Shown in pieces: positions 29,979 through 38,707 of a DNA stretch of 64,000 bases. Numbering within the stretch: the stretch's first letter is position 1; every line of letters starts with the position of its first letter. The notes below the pieces were generated by a model, which was not told the DNA's origin, did no database searches, and worked only from the letters and a program-made list of their open reading frames with translations. A program made the position numbers and the translations under genes. The DNA lies in assembly GCF_027563465.1 (NCBI RefSeq), contig NZ_JAPFQA010000002.1, positions 682,001 to 746,000 on the forward strand, given 5' to 3'. This stretch comes from Mesorhizobium qingshengii. Lineage in GTDB: Bacteria; Pseudomonadota; Alphaproteobacteria; Rhizobiales; Rhizobiaceae.

Positions 29979-31196
29979 ATGAGTGGCGCTAACTTCATCC
30001 TGTTGATCAATCTGTCGGTCGCCGGCCTGCTGGCGGCGTCCTTCATGGCGGTCGCGTTCCATGATGTCGGCCGCGCGCCGGCGCGCTGGCTGGCCTTCGG
30101 CTATCTCCTGGGCATGGCCTATTTCGCCGTCGAGTTCAGCATCCCCGTCTTTGCCGATGCGCGCCCGGTGGTCGTTGCCGCCTTCGCGGTCTTCCTTGGC
30201 GCCACCATCGCCTTCAATGGCGGGCTTGCCCGCAAATACGACGTGGCGCCACCATGGCCGCCGATGCTGTTCTTCCTGTTCGTCACGACCGTCGCGGTGT
30301 ATTTCGTGCAGGACTTGCCGCGCCAGTCGCTGGCCCGCATGATGGTCTACCAGCTTCCCTATGCCGTCATGCAGTTCGTCGGCCTCGCCATCGTCTGGTC
30401 GTCCAGGCAAAGGCTCGCCCGCCTCGACCGCATTCTGATGGCCGTGCTGGCGGCCAGCGGCCTGCAGTTCGCCTCAAAACCGTTCATCGCGCATGCTCTC
30501 GGTGGCTGGGGCGCCAACCCGCAGGCCTATGTGCAAAGCAGCTACGCGCTGGTGTCGCAGTCGCTCGGCACCGTCTTCGGCCTGGCGCTGGCACTGCTGA
30601 TGCTGGCCATCCTGGTTCGCGACGTGCTCGCCGAAGCGACATCGAAGTCCGAAACGGACACGCTTTCGCGTCTGCTCAACCGCGGCGGCTTCACCCGCCA
30701 CGCCGAGCAGGCGGTGCTTGGCGCGGTGCGGCAAGGCGTGCCGGTCGCCCTGGTCATAGCCGATCTCGATCATTTCAAGGGTGTCAACGACAGTTTCGGC
30801 CATGCGTCCGGCGATCGGGTGATCGAGACCTTCGCCAGCTTCCTGCGCGAGGCCGCCGCCAGCCACCATGTCGCCGGCCGCATCGGCGGCGAGGAGTTCG
30901 CCATCATCCTGCCGGGAACCAACCTTGCCGCCGCGCGGCTGTTCGCCGAGGGCGCGCGCAGTGCTTTCGGCGCGCTTCCCATCGACGGACTGCCGGTTGA
31001 CAACCGCTGCACCGCGAGCTTTGGCGTTGCCGAACTTCATCCCAGCGAAGACTTCGCCGACCTGATGCGGCGTGCGGACCAGGCACTCTACCAGGCGAAG
31101 AACGCCGGCCGCGATTGCGTGCGTGTGTCCGCCGGGCCGGTCAACGGCCAGTCTTCGGCGGCAATCAGCATCAGGGCCGATTCCGGCCGGAATTAA
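29979..31196 (+). CDS. Membrane GGDEF protein, probable diguanylate cyclase
   Basis: A 405-residue protein built like its upstream neighbour: about six N-terminal membrane helices, then a GGDEF domain from about residue 220 with DTLSRLLNRGGFTRHA, ADLDHFKGVNDSFGHASGD and the active loop RIGGEEFAIILPG. The R-x-x-D inhibition site is missing here as well (ASHH). The two are tandem paralogues. ATG at 29979 is chosen; a GTG four codons upstream has an AGGTGA site and is possible. Confidence 0.87.
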   Translation: MSGANFILLINLSVAGLLAASFMAVAFHDVGRAPARWLAFGYLLGMAYFAVEFSIPVFADARPVVVAAFAVFLGATIAFNGGLARKYDVAPPWPPMLFFLFVTTVAVYFVQDLPRQSLARMMVYQLPYAVMQFVGLAIVWSSRQRLARLDRILMAVLAASGLQFASKPFIAHALGGWGANPQAYVQSSYALVSQSLGTVFGLALALLMLAILVRDVLAEATSKSETDTLSRLLNRGGFTRHAEQAVLGAVRQGVPVALVIADLDHFKGVNDSFGHASGDRVIETFASFLREAAASHHVAGRIGGEEFAIILPGTNLAAARLFAEGARSAFGALPIDGLPVDNRCTASFGVAELHPSEDFADLMRRADQALYQAKNAGRDCVRVSAGPVNGQSSAAISIRADSGRN

Positions 31197-31222
31197 TCCT
31201 GCCTCGTCCTGTCTTCCCGTTC

Positions 31223-31271
31223 GAGCGCGATCTTTTCCGAAAACCGGTTCCCACTTCTCGGGATCATGCTC
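31223..31271. repeat. Palindromic repeat, family B
   Basis: A 49-base copy (gagcgcgatc ... gatcatgctc, 8 of 10 arm positions paired) with core ccgaaaaccggttcccac. It lies directly next to the family A long element that follows. Confidence 0.8.
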
Positions 31272-31399
31272 CTAGGGCGGTCATCGTTTCATGGAAACGC
31301 CGAACCGCACTAACTCTTTGTCTTGACGCAATTCCCAAGGGAAAGCGCTGTGCGCTTTTCCCGGGAAAACCGTTCACACTTTTCCTGGAATTGCTCTAG
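31271..31399. repeat. Family A long element (about 129 bases)
   Basis: It shares its whole length with 37259-37388: a small hairpin near cgtttcatggaaacg, then aactctttgtcttgacgcaa, gggaaagcgctgtgcgctt, and the end ttcctggaattgctctag. The intact copy has inverted ends ctagagca / tgctctag; here the left end is changed (cctagggcgg). The right end supplies the stop codon of the reverse-strand gene at 31396. Confidence 0.82.
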
Positions 31400-31758
31400 C
31401 GGCAGGGGCTGAGTTCGGGCATCTCGCCTTCGGAGAGACCGTACATGTAGCTGCGGCCCTTCACGAACACCGGCGGCCGGTAGCAGTCCCTGTAGCCGCC
31501 GATCTCGTCGGATTCGTTCTCATAGATCACCTTGGGCTGACCAGCGCTGGTATAGTCCGACAGCTGCTTGGCGAGCTTGCCCTCGCCGACCAGGATGCGT
31601 TTGTAGCCGGCGGCGCTGTTGATGATGAGATTGCCGAATGAATCGGCGTAGACGCGATCATGATGACGTGCCCCGGCAAGCGCTGGCGCCGCCTGGCCGA
31701 CGACCGAAGCCGCCACAATGAGCGCCGCGAGGCGCGATCTGCCCGAGTTCGAACGCAT
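31396..31758 (-). CDS. Secreted hypothetical protein
   Basis: A 120-residue protein with a signal peptide (MRSNSGRSRLAALIVAASVV to ALA, cut near residue 28). The mature part starts GARHHDRVYADSFGNLII and has a cysteine pair (RDCYRPP, LSPCR) that may form a disulfide. No domain is recognised. GGAGG sits six bases before the chosen ATG; longer starts would run into a repeat. The stop codon lies in the end of the adjacent repeat. Confidence 0.75.
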   Translation of the reverse strand: MRSNSGRSRLAALIVAASVVGQAAPALAGARHHDRVYADSFGNLIINSAAGYKRILVGEGKLAKQLSDYTSAGQPKVIYENESDEIGGYRDCYRPPVFVKGRSYMYGLSEGEMPELSPCR

Positions 31759-31817
31759 GGCGTCCTCCATGTTAGGGGCCAAAGCGCGACGCGACGCGCT
31801 TTCAGTCCTTGGTTGGG

Positions 31818-31866
31818 TGCATGCCGTTACCCCAAAACCGCTGGCGCATCCCCGGGCGACATGCAC
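31818..31866. repeat. Palindromic repeat, family C (diverged)
   Basis: Arms gtgcatgccg / cgacatgcac surround ccccaaaaccgctgg, as in the copy at 26098-26146. Next to it, 31781-31800 forms another small palindrome (aaagcgcg / cgcgcttt). Both lie upstream of the reverse-strand secreted-protein gene. Confidence 0.7.
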
Positions 31867-32094
31867 GCCTCCTCGAATCAGAAATTAACCTTTTCTTAAC
31901 CTTTGTTAAGAGCCTGGCGCGCTTTCCGGCGAGGTCTCGTCAAACATGGTTAATTTCCGACTGGAGGGAAAACCCGGCGGTCATCATTCGGCCATGCTAG
32001 GCCGCACCATCACGGCCGGCGCCGGGCTCGACGTCGGGCGCCCCTTGATCTTGGCGGAGCATCGTGGCTAGCTTGCCGCGGGGGAGGACAACAC

Positions 32095-32493
32095 ATGGCG
32101 TTACGCCGGACGTTTCGGGTGGCGCTTGCCCTTTCGCCGCTTCTGGCCGCCGTCGCCTGCGTGCCGCAGGACAATGAGCCGAAGGCCGGTAACAAGGTCG
32201 CCACGTCGGCCTCGCTGGCGCCTGCCGCCCCGGCGGGCGGCGCCGTCACCGACGTGACCACGCCACAACCGCGCACCGCGACCTACAATTGTGCCGATGG
32301 CGGCAGGATGACCATCGAGAATCTCGGCACCTCCTTGCATGTTCTCGGTCCCGACGGCGCCAGCGAGGATCTGCAGGCCTCGCCGGTCAATCAGAACAGC
32401 CGTTACGAGCAGGCGCATGACGCGATTGTGATCGATGGCCGCGAGGCGCTGGTCATGAAGGCCGGCTCGACTCCGGTGACGTGCACCCGCTGA
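32095..32493 (+). CDS. Lipoprotein with MliC-like lysozyme-inhibitor domain
   Basis: A 132-residue protein with a lipoprotein-like signal (LAAVAC, Cys22), an Ala/Pro/Thr linker and a compact C-terminal domain. The domain has TATYNCADGGRMTIENLG, a central SRYEQAHDAIVIDGREALVM and a final CTR cysteine, the pattern of MliC/PliC inhibitors of C-type lysozyme. It is probably anchored in the outer membrane or inner leaflet. The family call is from the motif only. Confidence 0.72.
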   Translation: MALRRTFRVALALSPLLAAVACVPQDNEPKAGNKVATSASLAPAAPAGGAVTDVTTPQPRTATYNCADGGRMTIENLGTSLHVLGPDGASEDLQASPVNQNSRYEQAHDAIVIDGREALVMKAGSTPVTCTR

Positions 32494-32739
32494 GCCGAAA
32501 CGGCTTCGCCATCCGTATGGTGCACTGCAGCGACAATGCGCCGGCTTCGCACCGCCAACCCTTAATCGATTGAAGCCCGAGCCTCGTCTTTAGTCATACT
32601 AAATTACGTTTTCAAAACGGTTTTCTGGCTTTGACGCGGTGCAAAAAGAGCATTAGAAACCGGCTGTCCGAGGTCGCAACCGGAAGCGGCAATGCCGCAT
32701 TCCCACCTGCGGCTCCAGGGACGCCGAACTGGGGGAGCC

Positions 32740-33159
32740 ATGAGCAAATCACCAGCCACCCGCGAATTTGCCAGACGTGAACGGCCGCTTTCGCCGCATC
32801 TGTCCGTGTACCGGCCGCCAATCACCATGACGATGTCGATCATTCATCGCATCACCGGTGGAGCGCTCTATTTCGGCACGCTGCTCGTCGCCGTGTGGTT
32901 GATGGCGGCGGCAAGCTCGCAGGCGACGTTTGACTGGGTCAACTGGGCTTTCGGCACTTGGCTCGGCCGGCTCATCCTGTTCGGTTACACCTGGGCGCTG
33001 ATGCATCACATGCTGGGCGGCATCCGCCATCTGGTGTGGGATACCGGCGCCGGCCTCGAGAAGCACACGGCCTCCAGGATCAGCTGGGCGACGCTGGCCG
33101 GCTCGATCCTGCTCACGCTGCTGATCTGGATCGTCGGATACATGGCGCGGGGAGCCTGA
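32740..33159 (+). CDS. sdhC: Succinate dehydrogenase cytochrome b556 subunit
   Basis: A 139-residue membrane anchor with three helices. [20 protein letters not shown] and the Ser and Arg in [12 protein letters not shown] form the quinone site, and [15 protein letters not shown] contains the haem-ligand histidine. It starts the sdhCDA-x-B operon; GGGGGAG precedes the ATG. Confidence 0.95.
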   Translation: MSKSPATREFARRERPLSPHLSVYRPPITMTMSIIHRITGGALYFGTLLVAVWLMAAASSQATFDWVNWAFGTWLGRLILFGYTWALMHHMLGGIRHLVWDTGAGLEKHTASRISWATLAGSILLTLLIWIVGYMARGA

Positions 33160-33161
33160 TC

Positions 33162-33557
33162 ATGGCCGGCAAAAATACTGACATGCGCACGCCGCTGGCG
33201 AAAGTCCGCGGCCTCGGCTCGGCCCGCGAGGGCACGCAGCATTTCTGGCGCCAGCGCCTCACGGCAATCGCCAACATTCCGCTGACGCTGTTCTTCGTCG
33301 GGTTCCTGATCGCGCTGAACGGCGCTGGCTATGCCGAGGTTCGGGCAGCGCTTGCCAATCCGTTCGTGGCGCTGGTGATGATCCTGGTGCTGGTCTCCGG
33401 GCTCTATCATATGCGGCTCGGCATGCAGGTGATCATCGAGGACTACCTGCCTGGCGAGGGCATGAAGCTGGCGCTGATCGCGCTCAATACATTTTTCACC
33501 GTAGCGGTCGGCGTCGCCTCGATCTTCGCCCTGCTCAAGCTGGCATTCGGAGGCTGA
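33162..33557 (+). CDS. sdhD: Succinate dehydrogenase membrane anchor subunit
   Basis: A 131-residue protein with three membrane helices. [33 protein letters not shown] and the haem-side [14 protein letters not shown] are typical of alphaproteobacterial SdhD. The ATG lies 2 bases after the sdhC stop, indicating translational coupling. Confidence 0.94.
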   Translation: MAGKNTDMRTPLAKVRGLGSAREGTQHFWRQRLTAIANIPLTLFFVGFLIALNGAGYAEVRAALANPFVALVMILVLVSGLYHMRLGMQVIIEDYLPGEGMKLALIALNTFFTVAVGVASIFALLKLAFGG

Positions 33558-33558
33558 G

Positions 33559-35397
33559 TTGGCCAAGGACGCGAAAACCGCCAACACGGCATCGGCCTAC
33601 ACCTATGTCGATCACAAATTCGACGTGGTGGTCGTCGGCGCCGGCGGCGCCGGCCTGCGCGCCACGCTCGGCATGGCCGAACAGGGCCTGCGCACCGCCT
33701 GCATCACCAAGGTGTTCCCGACCCGCTCGCACACGGTGGCGGCGCAGGGCGGCATTGCTGCTTCGCTTGCCAATATGGGCCCCGACAACTGGCAATGGCA
33801 TCTCTTCGACACCGTCAAGGGTTCGGACTGGCTGGGCGACATCGACGCGCAGGAATACATGGTCCAGCAGGCGCCCGCCGCCGTCTACGAGCTCGAACAT
33901 TACGGCGTGCCGTTCTCGCGCACCGAAGAGGGCAAGATCTATCAGCGGCCGTTCGGCGGCATGATGATGAATTTCGGCGAAGGCCCACCGGTGCAGCGCA
34001 CATGCGCGGCCGCCGACCGTACCGGCCATGCCATGCTGCACACGCTCTATGGCCAGTCGCTGAAGAACAACGCCCAGTTCTTCATCGAGTATTTCGCGCT
34101 CGACCTGATCATGGAGCCGGACGGCACCTGCACCGGCGTCGTCGCCTGGAACCTCGACGACGGCACCATCCACCGCTTCTCGGCCAAGATGGTTGTGCTG
34201 GCGACGGGCGGCTATGGCCGCGCCTATTTCTCGGCGACGTCGGCGCACACCTGCACCGGCGATGGCGGCGGCATGGCCTCGCGCGCCGGCCTCCCCCTTC
34301 AGGACATGGAGTTCGTGCAGTTCCATCCGACGGGCATCTACGGCGCCGGCTGCCTGATCACCGAGGGCGCGCGCGGCGAGGGCGGCTATCTCGTCAATTC
34401 CGAAGGCGAGCGCTTCATGGAGCGCTATGCGCCGTCGGCCAAGGACCTTGCCTCGCGCGATGTGGTGTCGCGCTGCATGACGCTGGAAATCCGCGAAGGC
34501 CGCGGCGTCGGCCCGAAGAAGGACCATATCTTCCTGCATCTCGACCATCTCGACCCGGCCGTCCTGCATGAGCGGCTGCCCGGCATTTCGGAATCGGCCA
34601 AGATCTTCGCCGGCGTCGACCTGACCAAGGAACCGATCCCGGTGCTGCCGACGGTGCACTACAATATGGGCGGCGTGCCGACCAATTACTGGGGCGAAGT
34701 GCTCAATCCCACCGCCAAGAGCCCGGACCAGGTGTCGCCAGGGCTGATGGCTGTCGGCGAGGCCGGCTGCGCCTCCGTGCACGGCGCCAACCGGCTTGGC
34801 TCGAACTCGCTGATCGATCTGGTCGTGTTCGGCCGCGCGGCGGCGATCAGGGCCGGCCAGGTGATCGACCGCAAGTCGGCGATCCCTTCGCCGAACGAAG
34901 CCTCGGTCGAGAAGATCATGGACCGTTTCGACCGGCTGCGCCACGCCAGCGGCTCGACGCCAACCGCCGTGTTGCGCGAGAAGATGCAGAAGGCGATGCA
35001 GGAGGATGCGGCGGTGTTCCGCACCCAGGAATCGCTGGACAGCGGCTGCAAGCGCATTTCGCAGATCTGGACCGAGCTCAAGGACATCAAGGTGTTCGAC
35101 CGCTCGATGATCTGGAATTCGGACCTGGTCGAGACGCTGGAGCTGGAAAACCTGATGGCTAACGCCATCACCACCGTCCACGGCGCCGCGGCGCGCAAGG
35201 AGAGCCGGGGCGCGCATGCGCGGGAGGATTTTTCGGCGCGCGACGACAAGACCTGGCGCAAGCACACGCTGGCCCGGCTCAACGAGGCCGGCAAGGTGAC
35301 GCTCAGCTATCGGCCGGTGCACACCGAATTGCTGCTCAAGGAAGCCGACGGCGGTATCAACCCGGCCAAGATCGCGCCGAAGGCCAGGGTGTACTGA
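33559..35397 (+). CDS. sdhA: Succinate dehydrogenase flavoprotein subunit
   Basis: The 612-residue catalytic subunit oxidises succinate to fumarate. It has the FAD loop [15 protein letters not shown], the flavinylated His in [16 protein letters not shown], the active-site segment [21 protein letters not shown], and [19 protein letters not shown]. It begins with TTG, 1 base after the sdhD stop and directly after GGAGGCTGAG. Confidence 0.97.
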   Translation: MAKDAKTANTASAYTYVDHKFDVVVVGAGGAGLRATLGMAEQGLRTACITKVFPTRSHTVAAQGGIAASLANMGPDNWQWHLFDTVKGSDWLGDIDAQEYMVQQAPAAVYELEHYGVPFSRTEEGKIYQRPFGGMMMNFGEGPPVQRTCAAADRTGHAMLHTLYGQSLKNNAQFFIEYFALDLIMEPDGTCTGVVAWNLDDGTIHRFSAKMVVLATGGYGRAYFSATSAHTCTGDGGGMASRAGLPLQDMEFVQFHPTGIYGAGCLITEGARGEGGYLVNSEGERFMERYAPSAKDLASRDVVSRCMTLEIREGRGVGPKKDHIFLHLDHLDPAVLHERLPGISESAKIFAGVDLTKEPIPVLPTVHYNMGGVPTNYWGEVLNPTAKSPDQVSPGLMAVGEAGCASVHGANRLGSNSLIDLVVFGRAAAIRAGQVIDRKSAIPSPNEASVEKIMDRFDRLRHASGSTPTAVLREKMQKAMQEDAAVFRTQESLDSGCKRISQIWTELKDIKVFDRSMIWNSDLVETLELENLMANAITTVHGAAARKESRGAHAREDFSARDDKTWRKHTLARLNEAGKVTLSYRPVHTELLLKEADGGINPAKIAPKARVY

Positions 35398-35399
35398 CC

Positions 35400-35837
35400 A
35401 TGGCGCTGGCGGCCTCTGGATATTCCGGCACGCCCCTTCCGGCCAAGCTCGGCCTGAAGGACGGCATGACCGCCGCCTTCATCGCGCTGCCGCACGACCT
35501 CGACGATCTCGCCGACGCCGTTGACTTCGCTCAGGTCGACAGGCTGCCGGACTGGTCGGAGATTTCGGGCATTCGCCAGAAATACGATGCCGTTCATGCC
35601 TTCGCCCGGCAGCGTGCCGAGATCGAGGATCGCCTGGTCGATCTCGAGGCGGCCATCAAGCGCGACGGCATGGTCTGGGTGTCCTGGCCGAAGAAGGCAT
35701 CGAAAGTGCCGACCGACGTCACCGAGGGCGTCGTTCGCGCCGAGGCGCTGAAGCTCGACCTTGTCGACGTCAAGGTGGCCGCCGTGAATGAAATCTGGTC
35801 CGGGCTGAAGCTCGTCATCCGAAAGGACCGCAGGTAA
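35400..35837 (+). CDS. DUF3052-family protein inside the sdh operon
   Basis: A 145-residue soluble protein. The C-terminal half ([20 protein letters not shown] to [11 protein letters not shown]) matches the DUF3052 pattern, and the N-terminal part begins [15 protein letters not shown], typical for the family. Function is unknown. The ATG lies 2 bases after the sdhA stop and its stop overlaps the first base of sdhB, so it is tightly co-transcribed with succinate dehydrogenase. Confidence 0.85.
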   Translation: MALAASGYSGTPLPAKLGLKDGMTAAFIALPHDLDDLADAVDFAQVDRLPDWSEISGIRQKYDAVHAFARQRAEIEDRLVDLEAAIKRDGMVWVSWPKKASKVPTDVTEGVVRAEALKLDLVDVKVAAVNEIWSGLKLVIRKDRR

Positions 35838-36616
35838 TGGTCGAACTGACGCTCCCCAAGAATTCGCAGATCAAGCAGGGCAAGACCTGGCCGAAGCCGG
35901 AGGGCGCCACCAATCTGCGCGAGTACCGCATCTACCGCTGGTCGCCGGACGATGACGAGAACCCGCGCATCGACACCTATTTCGTCGACATGGACGATTG
36001 CGGGCCGATGGTGCTCGACGCCCTGCTCTGGATCAAGAACAAGATCGATCCGACACTGGCCTTGCGCCGGTCCTGCCGCGAAGGCATTTGCGGCTCCTGC
36101 GCCATGAACATCGACGGCTCCAACACGCTCGCCTGCACCAAGGGCTGCGACGACATTTCCGGCGCCGTCAAGGTCTACCCGCTGCCGCACATGCAGGTGG
36201 TCAAGGACCTGGTGCCGGACCTCACCAATTTCTACGCCCAGCACGCCTCGATCGAGCCGTGGCTGAAGACGGTGTCGCCGGAGCCGGCCAAGGAATGGCT
36301 GCAGAGCCATGAGGACCGCGAGAAGCTCGACGGGCTCTACGAGTGCATCCTGTGCGCCTGCTGCTCGACCTCGTGCCCGAGCTACTGGTGGAACGGCGAC
36401 CGCTATCTCGGCCCGGCAACGCTGCTGCAGGCCTATCGCTGGCTGATCGATTCCCGCGACGAGGCCAAGGGCGAACGGCTCGACAATCTGGAAGACCCGT
36501 TCCGGCTCTATCGCTGCCACACCATCATGAACTGCGCGCAGACCTGCCCCAAGGGCCTCAACCCGGCCAAGGCGATCGCCGAGATCAAGAAGATGATGGT
36601 GGAGCGGCGGGTATAG
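35837..36616 (+). CDS. sdhB: Succinate dehydrogenase iron-sulfur subunit
   Basis: A 259-residue electron-transfer subunit with three clusters: [2Fe-2S] ligands in [13 protein letters not shown] and LAC, [4Fe-4S] in [16 protein letters not shown], and [3Fe-4S] in [17 protein letters not shown]. Its start overlaps the DUF3052 stop by one base. The complete SdhCDAB enzyme is thus encoded here. Confidence 0.97.
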   Translation: MVELTLPKNSQIKQGKTWPKPEGATNLREYRIYRWSPDDDENPRIDTYFVDMDDCGPMVLDALLWIKNKIDPTLALRRSCREGICGSCAMNIDGSNTLACTKGCDDISGAVKVYPLPHMQVVKDLVPDLTNFYAQHASIEPWLKTVSPEPAKEWLQSHEDREKLDGLYECILCACCSTSCPSYWWNGDRYLGPATLLQAYRWLIDSRDEAKGERLDNLEDPFRLYRCHTIMNCAQTCPKGLNPAKAIAEIKKMMVERRV

Positions 36617-36629
36617 CGAGCCGATCGTC

Positions 36630-37262
36630 ATGACAGATACCGAATTGCCAGTTCTTTCTCCTGTCGAAGCCCGCATACTCGGCTGCCTGATCGAGAAGAA
36701 GGAACTGACGCCGGATGTCTACCCGCTGACGCTGAATGCAGCACTTGCCGCCGCCAACCAGAAGACGGCACGCGAGCCGGTGATGGCGCTGGAACAGACG
36801 GAGGTGCACCGGGCTCTGAAGCTGCTTGAGCAGAAGGGGCTGGTGCGGCAGATGTTCGGCTCGCGTGTGGAGCGCCATGAGCATCAGATGGCGCAGCGCT
36901 TCTCGCTGACCACGCCGCAGACCGCCTTGCTCGGCCTGCTCCTTTTGCGGGGACCGCAGACGGCGCATGAACTCCTGGCGCGCAGCGAACGCATGGCGCG
37001 GTTTTCGTCGATCGAAGACCTGCGCGGTGAACTCGACATGCTGATTGGCCGCCGGCCGCCGCTGATCCAGGAAATCCCGCGCGGGCCAGGCCAGCGTGAG
37101 GACCGCTACGTGCATCTCCTCGCCGGACCGGTGGACGTTGCAGCCCTTTCGGCGCAACGAAGTGCGCCGTCCGCGCCTCAGTCCGACCTGGAAGTGAGAT
37201 TGGAGGCCCTGGAGCAGGAAGTCGCCGCACTTCGCGCCCGGCTCGACTCGCTGGGCGCCTAG
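36630..37262 (+). CDS. YceH-family (DUF480) protein
   Basis: A 210-residue protein with two winged-helix-like units, starting LPVLSPVEARILGCLIEKKELTPDVYPL, the DUF480 signature, with LLLRGPQTAHELLARSERM in the second unit and a short C-terminal coiled coil (LEALEQEVAALRARLDSL). Function is unknown. It begins 13 bases after sdhB. Its TAG stop coincides with the left end of a repeat element. Confidence 0.88.
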   Translation: MTDTELPVLSPVEARILGCLIEKKELTPDVYPLTLNAALAAANQKTAREPVMALEQTEVHRALKLLEQKGLVRQMFGSRVERHEHQMAQRFSLTTPQTALLGLLLLRGPQTAHELLARSERMARFSSIEDLRGELDMLIGRRPPLIQEIPRGPGQREDRYVHLLAGPVDVAALSAQRSAPSAPQSDLEVRLEALEQEVAALRARLDSLGA

Positions 37263-37388
37263 AGCAGTTCACCGTTTCACGGAAACGGCAAACCGCTCCA
37301 ACTCTTTGTTTTGACGCAATTCCCAAGGGAAAGCGCTGTGCGCTCTTCCCGGGAAAACCGTTTCACACTTTTCCTGGAATTGCTCTAG
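37259..37388. repeat. Family A long element (130 bases) with inverted ends
   Basis: The ends ctagagcagtt and aattgctctag are inverted. Inside are a hairpin ccgtttcacggaaacgg, aactctttgttttgacgcaa and the core that also makes up the short family A units. The element shares most of its length with 31271-31399. It supplies the yceH stop codon. Confidence 0.85.
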
Positions 37389-37459
37389 GTCCGCCCTCTC
37401 TTAGTGTACCCGGCGCGCGGCCGTTCATACGCGCCGGATTTCACAGGGAATGCGCGTCC

Positions 37460-37885
37460 TCAGCCGAGCCTGGCGTCGAGCGAAACCTTGATGGCGCCGA
37501 GCGCCTTGGAGACCGGGCACTCGGCCTTGGCCTTCTCGGCCAGTTCCTTGAATTTCGCCGCATCGATGCCCGGAACCTTGCCGATCACCGTGAGGGCACT
37601 GCCGGTGATTCCCGTGCCGGGAACCAGCGTCACCACGGCCTTGGCGTCGAGTTCGGCGGCGGGCGTGCCGTTCTCGGCCAGGAAATGAGAGAACTGCATG
37701 GCAAAGCAGCCGGCATGGGCCGCCGCGATCAGTTCTTCCGGGTTGGTGCCGGATTTGCCGCTCTCGTCCTCGAAGCGCGCCTTGAACGAATAGGGCGTGC
37801 CCTTCAGCGTCCCGCTCTGGCTGTCGAGCGTGCCTTTGCCCTCTTTGAGATTGCCTTTCCAGACGGCGTTTGCGGTGCGGTCCAT
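37460..37885 (-). CDS. osmC: OsmC-family peroxidase
   Basis: A 141-residue OsmC-subfamily enzyme. Cysteines lie in AAHAGCFAMQFSHFL (about residue 57) and KAECPVSKALG (about residue 121), and the N-terminal AVWKGNLKEGKGTLDSQSG is the OsmC signature. It reduces organic and inorganic hydroperoxides. GGAGGAATTC precedes the ATG. It is the second OsmC-superfamily member in the window, distinct from ohr. Confidence 0.92.
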   Translation of the reverse strand: MDRTANAVWKGNLKEGKGTLDSQSGTLKGTPYSFKARFEDESGKSGTNPEELIAAAHAGCFAMQFSHFLAENGTPAAELDAKAVVTLVPGTGITGSALTVIGKVPGIDAAKFKELAEKAKAECPVSKALGAIKVSLDARLG

Positions 37886-38105
37886 GAATTCCTCCTTGGC
37901 CTCGATTGCGCCGGCCCGGCGCCGGCGTTCCTCCCAACTATAGCGCGGGCGCGCGGGAAGGCCACCGCGCCGTTCCCGCTGAAACCGCAGGATCGGCGTC
38001 GGCGGCGAAATCTTTATCTGAAAATCCGCGGGCAAGAATGTCGACTTCCGTCCGGCCCGCCCGTCCTGCGGGCGGTCACGGTCTGGTGGCCGGATGGAGG
38101 TTCAC

Positions 38106-38324
38106 ATGGACAGTCTGTTTTTCGCGCTGTGGAAGAGCCCAGGCCGCAAGGCCGGGCGACAAGCAGACTTCTGGTTGCATCCGCCCCCGTCCGGTTTTGG
38201 CCGGCTGCTGGCGGCGCTCGCCATCATCGGGATCGCGGCATGCCTTCTCGACCATGCGGCGGGCAGGGTCCCGGCTGACACCGTGATCGCGTCAACCTAT
38301 GGTTCGTCACAACAAGGGAGATAG
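38106..38324 (+). CDS. Small protein with one membrane helix
   Basis: A 72-residue protein with an amphipathic N-terminus (MDSLFFALWKSPGRKAGRQ) and a hydrophobic stretch LLAALAIIGIAACLLDHAAG around residues 37-56. No family is recognised. GGAGGTTCAC precedes the ATG, and the YCII gene begins only 2 bases later, which supports a real two-gene unit. Confidence 0.6.
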   Translation: MDSLFFALWKSPGRKAGRQADFWLHPPPSGFGRLLAALAIIGIAACLLDHAAGRVPADTVIASTYGSSQQGR

Positions 38325-38326
38325 AG

Positions 38327-38683
38327 ATGCAATATGTTTGCCTGGTGTATGGCGAGGAGAAAGACCTCTACGCATTGACAGCCGAGGGATCGGCCAAGCT
38401 CGATGCCGATTCGCTGGCCTATGACAGGTCCCTGGAGCAGCGAGGCGTGCTGATCATCGCGCAGGCGCTGCAATCGGTCAAAACCTCGAAAACCGTGCGT
38501 CGGCGCAAGGGCAAGCGGCTGGTCACCGATGGCCCCTTCGCCGAAACCAAGGAGCAACTGCTCGGCTTCGTCATGATCGAGGCAAAAAATCTCGACGAGG
38601 CGCTGGACATTGCCGCCGGCATTCCGCTGGCCGAAATCGGCACCATCGAGGTCAGGGCGATCTACGACATACCGGGATCATAG
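38327..38683 (+). CDS. YCII-related DGPF-domain protein
   Basis: A 118-residue ferredoxin-fold protein. MQYVCLVYGEEKDLYALT, the DGPF motif in VTDGPFAETKEQLLGFVMIE and the C-terminal IPLAEIGTIEVRAIYDI place it in the YCII/DGPF family, often encoded with ECF sigma factors, though none is here. Catalytic function is uncertain. GGGAGATAG precedes the ATG. Confidence 0.85.
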   Translation: MQYVCLVYGEEKDLYALTAEGSAKLDADSLAYDRSLEQRGVLIIAQALQSVKTSKTVRRRKGKRLVTDGPFAETKEQLLGFVMIEAKNLDEALDIAAGIPLAEIGTIEVRAIYDIPGS

Positions 38684-38707
38684 GCGAGGCGATCAGATCG
38701 CCTCGCC
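38683..38707. terminator. Bidirectional hairpin between convergent genes
   Basis: A perfect 11-base palindrome, ggcgaggcgat / atcgcctcgcc with a 3-base loop, begins at the last base of the YCII stop codon and ends inside the 3' end of the UbiH-type gene, whose stop codon forms its middle. It lacks a long T-run on either side (only ccctt), so termination is plausible but not certain. Confidence 0.65.
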
